Shown here one piece after another: positions 1-14,600 of a stretch of 64,000 nucleotides of DNA (position 1 is its first letter; the number at the start of each line of letters is the position of its first letter). The position numbers were made by a program, and so were the translations under genes. This DNA is from Humulus lupulus (lineage: Eukaryota > Streptophyta > Magnoliopsida > Rosales > Cannabaceae). The stretch spans positions 189,942,214 through 190,006,213 of the forward strand of contig NC_084795.1 in the NCBI RefSeq assembly GCF_963169125.1. The letters are read 5' to 3'. Below the pieces are notes generated by a model, which was not told the origin of the DNA, searched no databases, and was given only the letters and a program-made list of their open reading frames with translations.

Positions 1-476
1 GTTCGTGCTAACTTTTATCAATATCTCGTGCTCTTTAAGAAAGACAACTATCAATCGATTTAAGTTAACTTCTAAGTTTGATGACCTGGTTATTTCCAGG
101 CACATAATTTGAATACTTAGTTCGTGTTAACTTTTACCAATATCTCGTGCTCTTTAAGAAAAACAACGATCAATCGATTTAAGTTGACTTCTAAGTTTTA
201 TGACTTGGTTATTTCCAGGAACTTAATTTGAAAACTTAGTTCGTGTTAACTCTTATCAATATCTCGTGCTCTTTAAGAAAAACAACGATCAATTGGTTTA
301 TGTTAACTTCTAAGTTTTATGACCTGGTTATTTCCTGGAACTTAATTTGAAAACTTACTTCGTGTTAACTATTATCAATATCTCGTGCTCTATAAGAAAA
401 ACAACGATCAATCGGTTGAAGTTAACTTCTAAGTTTTATGACCTGGTTATTACCAGGAACTTAATTTGAAAACTTA

Positions 477-595
477 GTTCGTGTTAACTTTTATCAATAT
501 CTCGTGCTCTTTAAGAAAAACAACGATCAATCGATTTAAGTTAACTTCTAAGTTTTATGACCTGGTTATTTCCAGGAACTTAATTTGAAAACTTA
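477..595 (+). repeat. Representative consensus-like 119-bp monomer
   Basis: This copy carries the commonest base at essentially every position I compared, so it is a convenient reference unit. It holds two GTTAAC sites 57 bp apart, one ATCGAT site, four CpG dinucleotides (in TTCGTG, CTCGTG, AACGAT and ATCGAT) and two CCWGG sites. The most variable positions across the array are base 1 (G or C), the run after CTCTTTAAG, base 60-61 (TT or TG in CGATTTAAG/CGATTGAAG), base 74-75 (AAG or ATG in TCTAAG/TCTATG), and the second C of CCAGG (CCAGG or CTAGG). Confidence 0.9.
561..576. repeat. Inverted repeat inside the monomer (CCTGG-N6-CCAGG)
   Basis: Bases 85-100 of the monomer read CCTGG TTATTT CCAGG, a perfect 5-bp inverted repeat around a 6-base AT spacer, present in most copies. 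It is the most G+C-rich part of the unit and carries both CCWGG sites. Common variants break one arm (CTAGG, or CTTGG on the left arm) without a matching change in the other arm. A conserved hairpin is therefore not supported by covariation. The same motif recurs roughly 500 times in the window; one copy is given here. Confidence 0.8.
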
Positions 596-3500
596 GTTCG
601 TGTTAACTTTTATCAATATCTCGTGCTCTTTAGGAAAAACAACGATCAATCGATTTAAGTTAACTTCTAAGTTTTATGACCTGGTTATTTCCAGGAACTT
701 AATTTGAAAACTTAGTTCGTGTTAACTTTTATTAATATCTCGTGCACTTTAAGAAAAACAACGATCAATCGATTTAAGTTAACTTCTATGTTTGATGACC
801 TGGTTATTTCTAGGAACTTAATTTGAAAACTTACTTCGTGTTAACATTTATCAATATCTCGTGCTCTTTAAGAAAAATGACGATCAATCGATTTAAGTTA
901 ACTTCTATGTTTTATGACCTGGTTATTTCCGGGAACTTAATTTGAAAACATAGTTCGTGTTAACTTTTATCAATATTTCGTGCTCTTTAAGGAAAACAAC
1001 GTTCAATCGATTTCAGTTAACTTCTAAGTTTTATGACCTGGTTATTTCCAGGAACTTAATTTGAAAACTTAGTTCGTGTTAACTTTTATCAATATCTCGT
1101 GCTCTTTAAGAAAAACAACGATCAATCGATTTAAGTTAACTTCTAAGTTTTATGACCTGGTTATTTCCAGGGACTTAATCTGAAAACTTAGTTCGTGTTA
1201 ACTATTATCAATATCTCGTGCTCTTTAAGAAAAAAAACGATCAATCGATTTAAGTTAACTTCTAAGTTTTATGACCTGGTTATTTCCAGGAACTTAATTT
1301 GAAAAATTAGTTCGTGTTAACTATTATCAATATCTCGTGCTCTTTAAGAAAAACAACGATCAATCGATTGAAGTTAACTTCTAAGTTTTATGACCTATTT
1401 ATTTCCAGGAACTTAATTTGAAAACTTAGTTCGTGTTAAATTTTATCAATATCTCGTGCTCTTTAAGAAAAACAACGATCAATCGATTTAAGTTAACTTC
1501 TATGTTTTATGACCTGGTTATTTCTAGGAACTTAATTTGAAAACTTACTTCGTGTTAACTTTTATCAATATCTCGTGCTCTTTAAGAAAAACAACGATCA
1601 ATCGATTTAAGTTAACTTCTAAGTTTTATGACCTGGTTATTTCTAGGAACTTAATTTGAAAACTTACTTCGTGTTAACATTTATCAATATCTCGTGCTCT
1701 TTAAGAAAAACGACGATCAATCGATTTAAGTTAACTTCTATGTTTTATGACCTGGTTATTTCCGGGAACTTAATTTGAAAACTTAGTTCGTGTTAACTTT
1801 TATCAATATCTCGTGCTCTTTAAGGAAAACAACGATCAATCGATTTAAGTTAACTTCTAAGTTTTATGACCTGGTTATTTCCAGGAACTTAATTTGAAAA
1901 ATTAGTTCGTGTTAACTATTATCAATATCTCGTGCTCTTTAAGAAAAACAACGATCAATCGATTTAAGTTAACTTCTAAGTTTTATGACCTGGTTATTTC
2001 CAGGAACATAATTTGAAAAGTTAGTTCGTGCTAACTTTTATCAATATCTCGTGCTCTTTAAGAAAGACAACTATCAATCGATTTAAGTTAACTTCTAAGT
2101 TTGATGACCTGGTTATTTCCAGGCACATAATTTGAATACTTAGTTCGTGTTAACTTTTATCAATATCTCGTGCTCTTTAAGAAAAACAACGATCAATCGA
2201 TTTAAGTTGACTTCTAAGTTTTATGACTTGGTTATTTCCAGGAACTTAATTTGAAAACTTAGTTCGTGTTAACTCTTATCAATATCTCGTGCTCTTTAAG
2301 AAAAACAACGATCAATTGGTTTATGTTAACTTCTAAGTTTTATGACCTGGTTATTTCCAGGAACTTAATTTGAAAACTTACTTCGTGTTAACTATTATCA
2401 ATATCTCGTGCTCTATAAGAAAAACAACGATCAATCGGTTGAAGTTAACTTCTAAGTTTTATGACCTGGTTATTACCAGGAACTTAATTTGAAAACTTAG
2501 TTCGTGTTAACTTTTATCAATATCTCGTGCTCTTTAAGAAAAACAACGATCAATCGATTTAAGTTAACTTCTAAGTTTTATGACCTGGTTATTTCCAGGA
2601 ACTTAATTTGAAAACTTAGTTCGTGTTAACTTTTATCAATATCTCGTGCTCTTTAGGAAAAACAACGATCAATCGATTTAAGTTAACTTCTAAGTTTTAT
2701 GACCTGGTTATTTCCAGGAACTTAATTTGAAAACTTAGGTCGTGTTAACTTTTATTAATATCTCGTGCACTTTAAGAAAAACAACGATCAATCGATTTAA
2801 GTTAACTTCTATGTTTGATGACCTGGTTATTTCTAGGAACTTAATTTGAAAACTTACTTCGTGTTAACATTTATCAATATCTCGTGCTCTTTAAGAAAAA
2901 TGACGATCAATCGATTTAAGTTAACTTCTATGTTTTATGACCTGGTTATTTCCGGGAACTTAATTTGAAAAATTAGTTCGTGTTAACTTTAATCAATATC
3001 TCGTGCTCTTTAAGGAAAACAACGATCAATCGATTTAAGTTAACTTCTAAGTTTTATGACCTGGTTATTTCCAGGAACTTAATTTGAAAAATTAGTTCGT
3101 GTTAACTATTATCAATATCTCGTGCCCTTTAAGAAAAACAACGATCAATCGATTGAAGTTAACTTCTAAGTTTTATGACCTCGTTATTACCAGGAACTTA
3201 ATTTGAAAACTTAGTTCGTGTTAACTTTTATCAATATCTCGTGCCCTTTAAGAAAAACAACCATCAATCGATTTAAGTTAACTTCTAAGTATTATAACCT
3301 GGTTATTTCTAGGAACTTAATTTGAAAACTTAGTTCGTGTTAACTATTATCAATATCTCGTGCTCTTTAAGAAAAACAACGATCAATCGATTTAAGTTAA
3401 CTTCTAAGTTTTATGACCTGGTTATTTCCAGGAACTTAATTTGAAAACTTAGTTCGTGTTAACTTTTATCAATATCTCGTGCTCTTTTAGAAAAACAACG

Positions 3501-5609
3501 ATCAATCGATTTAAGTTAACTTCTAAGTTTGATGACCTGGTTATTTCTAGGAACTTAATTTGAAAACTTACGTCGTGTTAACATTTATCAATATCTCGTG
3601 CTCTTTAAGAAAAATGACGATCAATCGATTTAAGTTAACTTCTATGTTTTATGACCTGGTTATTTCCGGGAACTTAATTTGAAAACTTAGTTCGTGTTAA
3701 CTTTTATGAATATCTCGTGCTCTTTAAGGAAAACAACGATCAATCGATTTAAGTTAACTTCTAAGTTTTATGACCTGGTTATTTCCAGGAACTTAATTTG
3801 AAAACTTAGTTCGTGTTAACTTTTATCAATATCTCGTGCTCTTTAAGAAAAACAACGATCAATCGATTTAAGTTAACTTATAAGTTTTATGACCTGGTTA
3901 TTTCCAGGGACTTAATCTGAAAACTTAGTTCGTGTTAACTATTATCAATATCTCGTGCTCTTTAAGAAAAAAAACGATCAATCAATTTATGTTAACTTCT
4001 AAGTTTTATGACATGGTTATTTCCAGGAACTTAATTTGAAAAATTAGTTCGTGTTAACTATTATCAATATCTCGTGCTCTTTAAGAAAAACAACGATCAA
4101 TCGATTGAAGTTAACTTCTAAGTTTTATGACCTAGTTATTTCCAGGAACTTAATTTGAAAACTTAGTTCTTGTTAAATTTTATCAATATCTCGTGCTCTT
4201 TAAGAAAAACAACGATCAATAGATTTAAGTTAACTTCTATGTTTTATGACCTGGTTATTTCTAGGAACTTAATTTGAAAAATTACTTCGTGTTAACTTTT
4301 ATCAATATCTCGTGCTCTTTAAGAAAAACAACGATCAAACGATTTAAGTTAACTTCTAAGTTTTATGACCTGGTTATTTTCAGGAACATAATTTGAAAAC
4401 TTAGTTCGTGTTAACTTTTATCAATATCTCGTGCTCTTTAAGAAAAACAACGATCAATCGATTTAAGTTGACTTCTAAGTTTTATGACTTGGTTATTTCC
4501 AGGAACTTAATTTGAAAACTTAGTTCGTGTTAACTTTTATCAATATCTCGTGCTCTTTAAGAAAAACAACGATCAATCGATCGAAGTTAACTTCTAAGTT
4601 TTATGACCTAGTTATTTCCAGGAACTTAATTTGAAAACTTAGTTCGTGTTAAATTTTATCAATATCTCGTGCTCTTTAAGAAAAACAACGATCAATCGAT
4701 TTAAGTTAACTTCTATGTTTTTTGACCTGGTTATTTCTAGGAACTTAATTTGAAAACTTACTTCGTGTTAACTTTTATCAATATCTCGTGCTCTTTAAGA
4801 AAAACAACGATCAATCGATTTAAGTTGACTTCTAAGTTTTATGACTTGGTTATTTCCAGGAACTTAATTTGAAAACTTAGTTCGTGTTAACTTTTATCAA
4901 TATCTCGTGCTCTTTAAGAAAAACAACGATCAATTGATTTAAGTTAACTTCTAAGTTTTATGACCTGGTTATTTCCAGGAACTTAATTTGAAAAATTAGT
5001 TCGTGTTAACTATTATCAATATCTCGTGCTCTTTAAGAAAAACAACGATCAATCGATTGTAGTTAACTTCTAAGTTTTATGACCTGGTTATTACCAGGAA
5101 CTTAATTTGAAAACTTCGTTCGTGTTAACTTTTATCAATATCTCGTGCTCTTTAAGAAAAACAACGATCAATCGATTTAAGTTAACTTCTAAGTATTATG
5201 ACCTGGTTATTTCTAGGAACTTAATTTGAAAACTTAGATCGTGTTAACTATTATCAATATCTCGTGCTCTTTAAGAAAAACAACGATCAATCGATTTAAG
5301 TTAACTTCTAAGTTTTATGACCTGGTTATTTCCAGGAACTTAATTTGAAAACTTAGTTCGTGTTAACTTTTATCAATATCTCGTGCTCTTTAAGAAAAAC
5401 AACGATCAATCGATTTAAGTTAACTTCTATGTTTTATGACCTGGTTATTTCCAGGTACTTAATCTGAAAACTTAGTTCGTGTTAACTATTATCAATATCT
5501 CGTGCTCTTTAAGAAAAAAAACGATCAATCGATTTAAGTTAACTTCTAAGTTTTATGACCTGGTTATTTCCAGGAACTTAATTTGAAAAATTAGTTCGTG
5601 TTAACTATT

Positions 5610-8600
5610 ATCAATATCTCGTGCTCTTTAAGAAAAACAACGATCAATCGATTGAAGTTAACTTCTAAGTTTTATGACCTAGTTATTTCCAGGAACTTAA
5701 TTTGAAAACTTAGTTCGTGTTAAATTTTATCAATATCTCGTGCTCTTTAAGAAAAACAACGATCAATCGATTTAAGTTAACTTCTATGTTTTATGACCTG
5801 GTTATTTCGAGGAACTTAATTTGAAAACTTACTTCGTGTTAACTTTTATCAATATCTCGAGCTCTTAAAGAAAAACAACGATCAATCGATTTAAGTTAAC
5901 TTCTAAGTTTTATGACCTGGTTATTTCCAGGAACATAATTTGAAAACTTAGTTCGTGTTAACTTTTATCAATATCTCGTGCTCTTTAAGAAAAACAACGA
6001 TCAATCGATTTAAGTTGACTTCTAAGTTTTATGACTTGGTTATTTCCAGGAACTTAATTTGAAAACTTAGTTCGTGTTAAATTTTATCAATATCTCGTGC
6101 TCTTTAAGAAAAACAACGATCAATAGATTAAAGTTAACTTCTATGTTTTATGACCTGGTTATTTCTAGGAACTTAATTTGAAAACTTACTTCGTGTTAAC
6201 TTTTATCAATATCTCGTGCTCTATAAGAAAAACAACGATCAATCGGTTGAAGTTAACTTCTAAGTTTTATGACCTGGTTATTACCAGGAACTTAATTTGA
6301 AAACTTAGTTCGTGTTAACTTTTATCAATATCTCGTGCTCTTTAAGAAAAACAACGATCAATCGATTTAAGTTAACTTCTAAGTTTTATGACCTGGTTAT
6401 TTCCAGGAACTTAATTTGAAAACTTAGTTCGTGTTAACTTTTATCAATATCTCGTGCTCTTTAGGAAAAACAACGATCAATCGATTGAAGTTGACTTCTA
6501 AGTTTTATGACTTGGTTATTTCCAGGAACTTAATTTGAAAACTTAGTTCGTGTTAACTTTTATCAATATCTCATGCTCTTTAAGAAAAACAACGATCAAT
6601 TGATTTAAGTTAACTTCTAAGTTTTATGACCTGGTTATTTCCAGGAACTTAATTTGAAAACTTAGTTCGTGTTAACTTTTATTAATATCTCGTGCACTTT
6701 AAGAAAAACAACGATCAATCGATTTAAGTTAACTTCTATGTTTGATGACCTGGTTATTTCTAGGAACTTAATTTGAAAACTTACTTCGTGTTAACATTTA
6801 TCAATATCTCGTGCTCTTTAAGAAAAATGACGATCAATCGATTTAAGTTAACTTCTATGTTTTATGACCTGGTTATTTCCGGGAACTTAATTTGAAAAAT
6901 TAGTTCGTGTTAACTTTAATCAATATCTCGTGCTCTTTAAGGAAAACAACGATCAATCGATTTAAGTTAACTTCTAAGTTTTATGACCTGGTTATTTCCA
7001 GGAACTTAATTTGAAAACTTAGTTCGTGTTAACTTTTATCAATATCTCGTGCTCTTTAGGAAAAACAACGATCAATTGATTTAAGTTAACTTCTAAGTTT
7101 TATGACCTGGTTATTTCCAGGAACTTAATTTGAAAACTTAGTTCGTGTTAACTTTTATTAATATCTCGTGCACTTTAAGAAAAACAACGATCAATCGATT
7201 TAAGTTAACTTCTATGTTTGATGACCTGGTTATTTCTAGGAACTTAATTTGAAAACTTACTTCGTGTTAACATTTATCAATTTCTCGTGCTCTTTAAGAA
7301 AAATGACGATCAATCGATTTAAGTTAACTTCTATGTTTTATGACCTGGTTATTTCCGGGAACTTAATTTGAAAAATTAGTTCGTGTTAACTTTAATCAAT
7401 ATCTCGTGCTCTTTAAGGAAAACAACGATCAATCGATTTAAGTTAACTTCTAAGTTTTATGACCTGGTTATTTCCAGGAACTTAATTTGAAAAATTAGTT
7501 CGTGTTAACTATTATCAATATCTCGTGCCCTTTAAGAAAAACAACGATCAATCGATTGAAGTTAACTTCTAAGTTTTATGACCTGGTTATTACCAGGAAC
7601 TTAATTTGAAAACTTAGTTCGTGTTAACTTTTATCAATATCTCGTGCTCTTTAAGAAAAACAACGATCAATCGATTTAAGTTAACTTCTATGTTTTTTGA
7701 CCTGGTTATTTCTAGGAACTTAATTTGAAAACTTACTTCGTGTTAACTTTTATCAATATCTCGTGCTCTTTAAGAAAAACAACGATCAATCGATTTAAGT
7801 TGACTTCTAAGTTTTATGACTTGGTTATTTCCAGGAACTTAATTTGAAAACTTAGTTCGTGTTAACTTTTATCAATATCTCGTGCTCTTTAAGAAAAACA
7901 ACGATCAATTGATTTAAGTTAACTTCTAAGTTTTATGACCTGGTTATTTCCAGGAACTTAATTTGAAAAATTAGTTCGTGTTAACTATTATCAATATCTC
8001 GTGCTCTTTAAGAAAAACAACGATCAATCGATTGTAGTTAACTTCTAAGTTTTATGACCTGGTTATTTCCAGGAACTTAATTTGAAAACTTAGTTCGTGT
8101 TAACTTTTATCAATATCTCGTGCTCTTTAGGAAAAACAACGATCAATTGATTTAAGTTAACTTCTAAGTTTTATGACCTGGTTATTTCCAGGAACTTAAT
8201 TTGAAAACTTAGTTCGTGTTAACTTTTATTAATATCTCGTGCACCTTAAGAAAAACAACGATCAATCGATTTAAGTTAACTTCTATGTTTGATGACCTGG
8301 TTATTTCTAGGAACTTAATTTGAAAACTTACTTCGTGTTAACTTTTATCAATATCTCGAGCTCTTAAAGAAAAACAACGATCAATCGATTTAAGTTAACT
8401 TCTATGTTTGATGACCTGGTTATTTCTAGGAACTTAATTTGAAAACTTACTTCGTGTTAACATTTATCAATTTCTCGTGCTCTTTAAGAAAAATGACGAT
8501 CAATCGATTTAAGTTAACTTCTATGTTTTATGACCTGGTTATTTCCGGGAACTTAATTTGAAAAATTAGTTCGTGTTAACTTTAATCAATATCTCGTGCT

Positions 8601-11600
8601 CTTTAAGGAAAACAACGATCAATCGATTTAAGTTAACTTCTAAGTTTTATGACCTGGTTATTTCCAGGAACTTAATTTGAAAACTTAGTTCGTGTTAACT
8701 TTTATCAATATCTCGTGCTCTTTAGGAAAAACAACGATCAATTGATTTAAGTTAACTTCTAAGTTTTATGACCTGGTTATTTCCAGGAACATAATTTGAA
8801 AACTTAGTTCGTGTTAACTTTTATCAATATCTCGTGCTCTTTAAGAAAAACAACGATCAATCGATTGAAGTTAACTTCTAAGTTTTATGACCTAGTTATT
8901 TCCAGGAACTTAATTTGAAAACTTAGTTCGTGTTAAATTTTATCAATATCTCGTGCTCTTTAAGAAAAACAACGATCAATCGATTTAAGTTAACTTCTAT
9001 GTTTTATGACCTGGTTATTTCGAGGAACTTAATTTGAAAACTTACTTCGTGTTAACTTTTATCAATATCTCGAGCTCTTAAAGAAAAACAACGATCAATC
9101 GATTTAAGTTAACTTCTAAGTTTTATGACCTGGTTATTTCCAGGAACATAATTTGAAAACTTAGTTCGTGTTAACTTTTATCAATATCTCGTGCTCTTTA
9201 AGAAAAACAACGATCAATCGATTTAAGTTGACTTCTAAGTTTTATGACTTGGTTATTTCCAGGAACTTAATTTGAAAACTTAGTTCGTGTTAAATTTTAT
9301 CAATATCTCGTGCTCTTTAAGAAAAACAACGATCAATAGATTAAAGTTAACTTCTATGTTTTATGACCTGGTTATTTCTAGGAACTTAATTTGAAAACTT
9401 ACTTCGTGTTAACTTTTATCAATATCTCGTGCTCTATAAGAAAAACAACGATCAATCGGTTGAAGTTAACTTCTAAGTTTTATGACCTGGTTATTACCAG
9501 GAACTTAATTTGAAAACTTAGTTCGTGTTAACTTTTATCAATATCTCGTGCTCTTTAAGAAAAACAACGATCAATCGATTTAAGTTAACTTCTAAGTTTT
9601 ATGACCTGGTTATTTCCAGGAACTTAATTTGAAAACTTAGTTCGTGTTAACTTTTATCAATATCTCGTGCTCTTTAGGAAAAACAACGATCAATCGATTG
9701 AAGTTGACTTCTAAGTTTTATGACTTGGTTATTTCCAGGAACTTAATTTGAAAACTTAGTTCGTGTTAACTTTTATCAATATCTCATGCTCTTTAAGAAA
9801 AACAACGATCAATTGATTTAAGTTAACTTCTAAGTTTTATGACCTGGTTATTTCCAGGAACTTAATTTGAAAACTTAGTTCGTGTTAACTTTTATTAATA
9901 TCTCGTGCACTTTAAGAAAAACAACGATCAATCGATTTAAGTTAACTTCTATGTTTGATGACCTGGTTATTTCTAGGAACTTAATTTGAAAACTTACTTC
10001 GTGTTAACATTTATCAATATCTCGTGCTCTTTAAGAAAAATGACGATCAATCGATTTAAGTTAACTTCTATGTTTTATGACCTGGTTATTTCCGGGAACT
10101 TAATTTGAAAAATTAGTTCGTGTTAACTTTAATCAATATCTCGTGCTCTTTAAGGAAAACAACGATCAATCGATTTAAGTTAACTTCTAAGTTTTATGAC
10201 CTGGTTATTTCCAGGAACTTAATTTGAAAACTTAGTTCGTGTTAACTTTTATCAATATCTCGTGCTCTTTAGGAAAAACAACGATCAATTGATTTAAGTT
10301 AACTTCTAAGTTTTATGACCTGGTTATTTCCAGGAACTTAATTTGAAAACTTAGTTCGTGTTAACTTTTATTAATATCTCGTGCACTTTAAGAAAAACAA
10401 CGATCAATCGATTTAAGTTAACTTCTATGTTTGATGACCTGGTTATTTCTAGGAACTTAATTTGAAAACTTACTTCGTGTTAACATTTATCAATTTCTCG
10501 TGCTCTTTAAGAAAAATGACGATCAATCGATTTAAGTTAACTTCTATGTTTTATGACCTGGTTATTTCCGGGAACTTAATTTGAAAAATTAGTTCGTGTT
10601 AACTTTAATCAATATCTCGTGCTCTTTAAGGAAAACAACGATCAATCGATTTAAGTTAACTTCTAAGTTTTATGACCTGGTTATTTCCAGGAACTTAATT
10701 TGAAAAATTAGTTCGTGTTAACTATTATCAATATCTCGTGCCCTTTAAGAAAAACAACGATCAATCGATTGAAGTTAACTTCTAAGTTTTATGACCTGGT
10801 TATTACCAGGAACTTAATTTGAAAACTTAGTTCGTGTTAACTTTTATCAATATCTCGTGCTCTTTAAGAAAAACAACGATCAATCGATTTAAGTTAACTT
10901 CTATGTTTTTTGACCTGGTTATTTCTAGGAACTTAATTTGAAAACTTACTTCGTGTTAACTTTTATCAATATCTCGTGCTCTTTAAGAAAAACAACGATC
11001 AATCGATTTAAGTTGACTTCTAAGTTTTATGACTTGGTTATTTCCAGGAACTTAATTTGAAAACTTAGTTCGTGTTAACTTTTATCAATATCTCGTGCTC
11101 TTTAAGAAAAACAACGATCAATTGATTTAAGTTAACTTCTAAGTTTTATGACCTGGTTATTTCCAGGAACTTAATTTGAAAAATTAGTTCGTGTTAACTA
11201 TTATCAATATCTCGTGCTCTTTAAGAAAAACAACGATCAATCGATTGTAGTTAACTTCTAAGTTTTATGACCTGGTTATTTCCAGGAACTTAATTTGAAA
11301 ACTTAGTTCGTGTTAACTTTTATCAATATCTCGTGCTCTTTAGGAAAAACAACGATCAATTGATTTAAGTTAACTTCTAAGTTTTATGACCTGGTTATTT
11401 CCAGGAACTTAATTTGAAAACTTAGTTCGTGTTAACTTTTATTAATATCTCGTGCACCTTAAGAAAAACAACGATCAATCGATTTAAGTTAACTTCTATG
11501 TTTGATGACCTGGTTATTTCTAGGAACTTAATTTGAAAACTTACTTCGTGTTAACTTTTATCAATATCTCGAGCTCTTAAAGAAAAACAACGATCAATCG

Positions 11601-14600
11601 ATTTAAGTTAACTTCTATGTTTGATGACCTGGTTATTTCTAGGAACTTAATTTGAAAACTTACTTCGTGTTAACATTTATCAATTTCTCGTGCTCTTTAA
11701 GAAAAATGACGATCAATCGATTTAAGTTAACTTCTATGTTTTATGACCTGGTTATTTCCGGGAACTTAATTTGAAAAATTAGTTCGTGTTAACTTTAATC
11801 AATATCTCGTGCTCTTTAAGGAAAACAACGATCAATCGATTTAAGTTAACTTCTAAGTTTTATGACCTGGTTATTTCCAGGAACTTAATTTGAAAACTTA
11901 GTTCGTGTTAACTTTTATCAATATCTCGTGCTCTTTAGGAAAAACAACGATCAATTGATTTAAGTTAACTTCTAAGTTTTATGACCTGGTTATTTCCAGG
12001 AACATAATTTGAAAACTTAGTTCGTGTTAACTTTTATCAATATCTCGTGCTCTTTAAGAAAAACAACGATCAATCGATTGAAGTTAACTTCTAAGTTTTA
12101 TGACCTAGTTATTTCCAGGAACTTAATTTGAAAACTTAGTTCGTGTTAAATTTTATCAATATCTCGTGCTCTTTAAGAAAAACAACGATCAATCGATTTA
12201 AGTTAACTTCTATGTTTTATGACCTGGTTATTTCGAGGAACTTAATTTGAAAACTTACTTCGTGTTAACTTTTATCAATATCTCGAGCTCTTAAAGAAAA
12301 ACAACGATCAATCGATTTAAGTTAACTTCTAAGTTTTATGACCTGGTTATTTCCAGGAACATAATTTGAAAACTTAGTTCGTGTTAACTTTTATCAATAT
12401 CTCGTGCTCTTTAAGAAAAACAACGATCAATCGATTTAAGTTGACTTCTAAGTTTTATGACTTGGTTATTTCCAGGAACTTAATTTGAAAACTTAGTTCG
12501 TGTTAAATTTTATCAATATCTCGTGCTCTTTAAGAAAAACAACGATCAATAGATTAAAGTTAACTTCTATGTTTTATGACCTGGTTATTTCTAGGAACTT
12601 AATTTGAAAACTTACTTCGTGTTAACTTTTATCAATATCTCGTGCTCTATAAGAAAAACAACGATCAATCGGTTGAAGTTAACTTCTAAGTTTTATGACC
12701 TGGTTATTACCAGGAACTTAATTTGAAAACTTAGTTCGTGTTAACTTTTATCAATATCTCGTGCTCTTTAAGAAAAACAACGATCAATCGATTTAAGTTA
12801 ACTTCTAAGTTTTATGACCTGGTTATTTCCAGGAACTTAATTTGAAAACTTAGTTCGTGTTAACTTTTATCAATATCTCGTGCTCTTTAGGAAAAACAAC
12901 GATCAATCGATTGAAGTTGACTTCTAAGTTTTATGACTTGGTTATTTCCAGGAACTTAATTTGAAAACTTAGTTCGTGTTAACTTTTATCAATATCTCAT
13001 GCTCTTTAAGAAAAACAACGATCAATTGATTTAAGTTAACTTCTAAGTTTTATGACCTGGTTATTTCCAGGAACTTAATTTGAAAACTTAGTTCGTGTTA
13101 ACTTTTATTAATATCTCGTGCACTTTAAGAAAAACAACGATCAATCGATTTAAGTTAACTTCTATGTTTGATGACCTGGTTATTTCTAGGAACTTAATTT
13201 GAAAACTTACTTCGTGTTAACATTTATCAATATCTCGTGCTCTTTAAGAAAAATGACGATCAATCGATTTAAGTTAACTTCTATGTTTTATGACCTGGTT
13301 ATTTCCGGGAACTTAATTTGAAAAATTAGTTCGTGTTAACTTTAATCAATATCTCGTGCTCTTTAAGGAAAACAACGATCAATCGATTTAAGTTAACTTC
13401 TAAGTTTTATGACCTGGTTATTTCCAGGAACTTAATTTGAAAACTTAGTTCGTGTTAACTTTTATCAATATCTCGTGCTCTTTAGGAAAAACAACGATCA
13501 ATTGATTTAAGTTAACTTCTAAGTTTTATGACCTGGTTATTTCCAGGAACTTAATTTGAAAACTTAGTTCGTGTTAACTTTTATTAATATCTCGTGCACT
13601 TTAAGAAAAACAACGATCAATCGATTTAAGTTAACTTCTATGTTTGATGACCTGGTTATTTCTAGGAACTTAATTTGAAAACTTACTTCGTGTTAACATT
13701 TATCAATTTCTCGTGCTCTTTAAGAAAAATGACGATCAATCGATTTAAGTTAACTTCTATGTTTTATGACCTGGTTATTTCCGGGAACTTAATTTGAAAA
13801 ATTAGTTCGTGTTAACTTTAATCAATATCTCGTGCTCTTTAAGGAAAACAACGATCAATCGATTTAAGTTAACTTCTAAGTTTTATGACCTGGTTATTTC
13901 CAGGAACTTAATTTGAAAAATTAGTTCGTGTTAACTATTATCAATATCTCGTGCCCTTTAAGAAAAACAACGATCAATCGATTGAAGTTAACTTCTAAGT
14001 TTTATGACCTGGTTATTACCAGGAACTTAATTTGAAAACTTACTTCGTGTTAACTTTTATCAATATCTCGTGCTCTTTAAGAAAAACAACGATCAATCGA
14101 TTTAAGTTAACTTCTATGTTTTTTGACCTGGTTATTTCTAGGAACTTAATTTGAAAACTTACTTCGTGTTAACTTTTATCAATATCTCGTGCTCTTTAAG
14201 AAAAACAACGATCAATCGATTTAAGTTGACTTCTAAGTTTTATGACTTGGTTATTTCCAGGAACTTAATTTGAAAACTTAGTTCGTGTTAACTTTTATCA
14301 ATATCTCGTGCTCTTTAAGAAAAACAACGATCAATTGATTTAAGTTAACTTCTAAGTTTTATGACCTGGTTATTTCCAGGAACTTAATTTGAAAAATTAG
14401 TTCGTGTTAACTATTATCAATATCTCGTGCTCTTTAAGAAAAACAACGATCAATCGATTGTAGTTAACTTCTAAGTTTTATGACCTGGTTATTTCCAGGA
14501 ACTTAATTTGAAAACTTAGTTCGTGTTAACTTTTATCAATATCTCGTGCTCTTTAGGAAAAACAACGATCAATTGATTTAAGTTAACTTCTAAGTTTTAT

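Larger units (their letters stand above)
1..2975 (+). repeat. 17-monomer higher-order repeat (2,023-bp period)
   Basis: The unusual first monomer (GTTCGTGCTAAC, AAGAAAGACAACTATC) recurs at 2,024. The offset of 2,023 bp equals 17 x 119. The following variants match in order: GACTTGG, CAATTGGTTTATG, CTCTATAAG with CGGTTGAAG, CTTTAGG, TATTAATATCTCGTGCAC and AAAAATGACG. Agreement holds for about 950 bp (1-950 against 2,024-2,975) and then the copies part. At that point the first copy has AAAACATAGTTCG and the second AAAAATTAGTTCG. This is a duplicated block, not a long run of 17-mers within the window. Confidence 0.85.

Noticed and set aside
561..576. CENP-B box or other known centromere motif in the monomer
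   Set aside because: No match to the conserved core bases of the CENP-B box, and plants do not generally rely on it.
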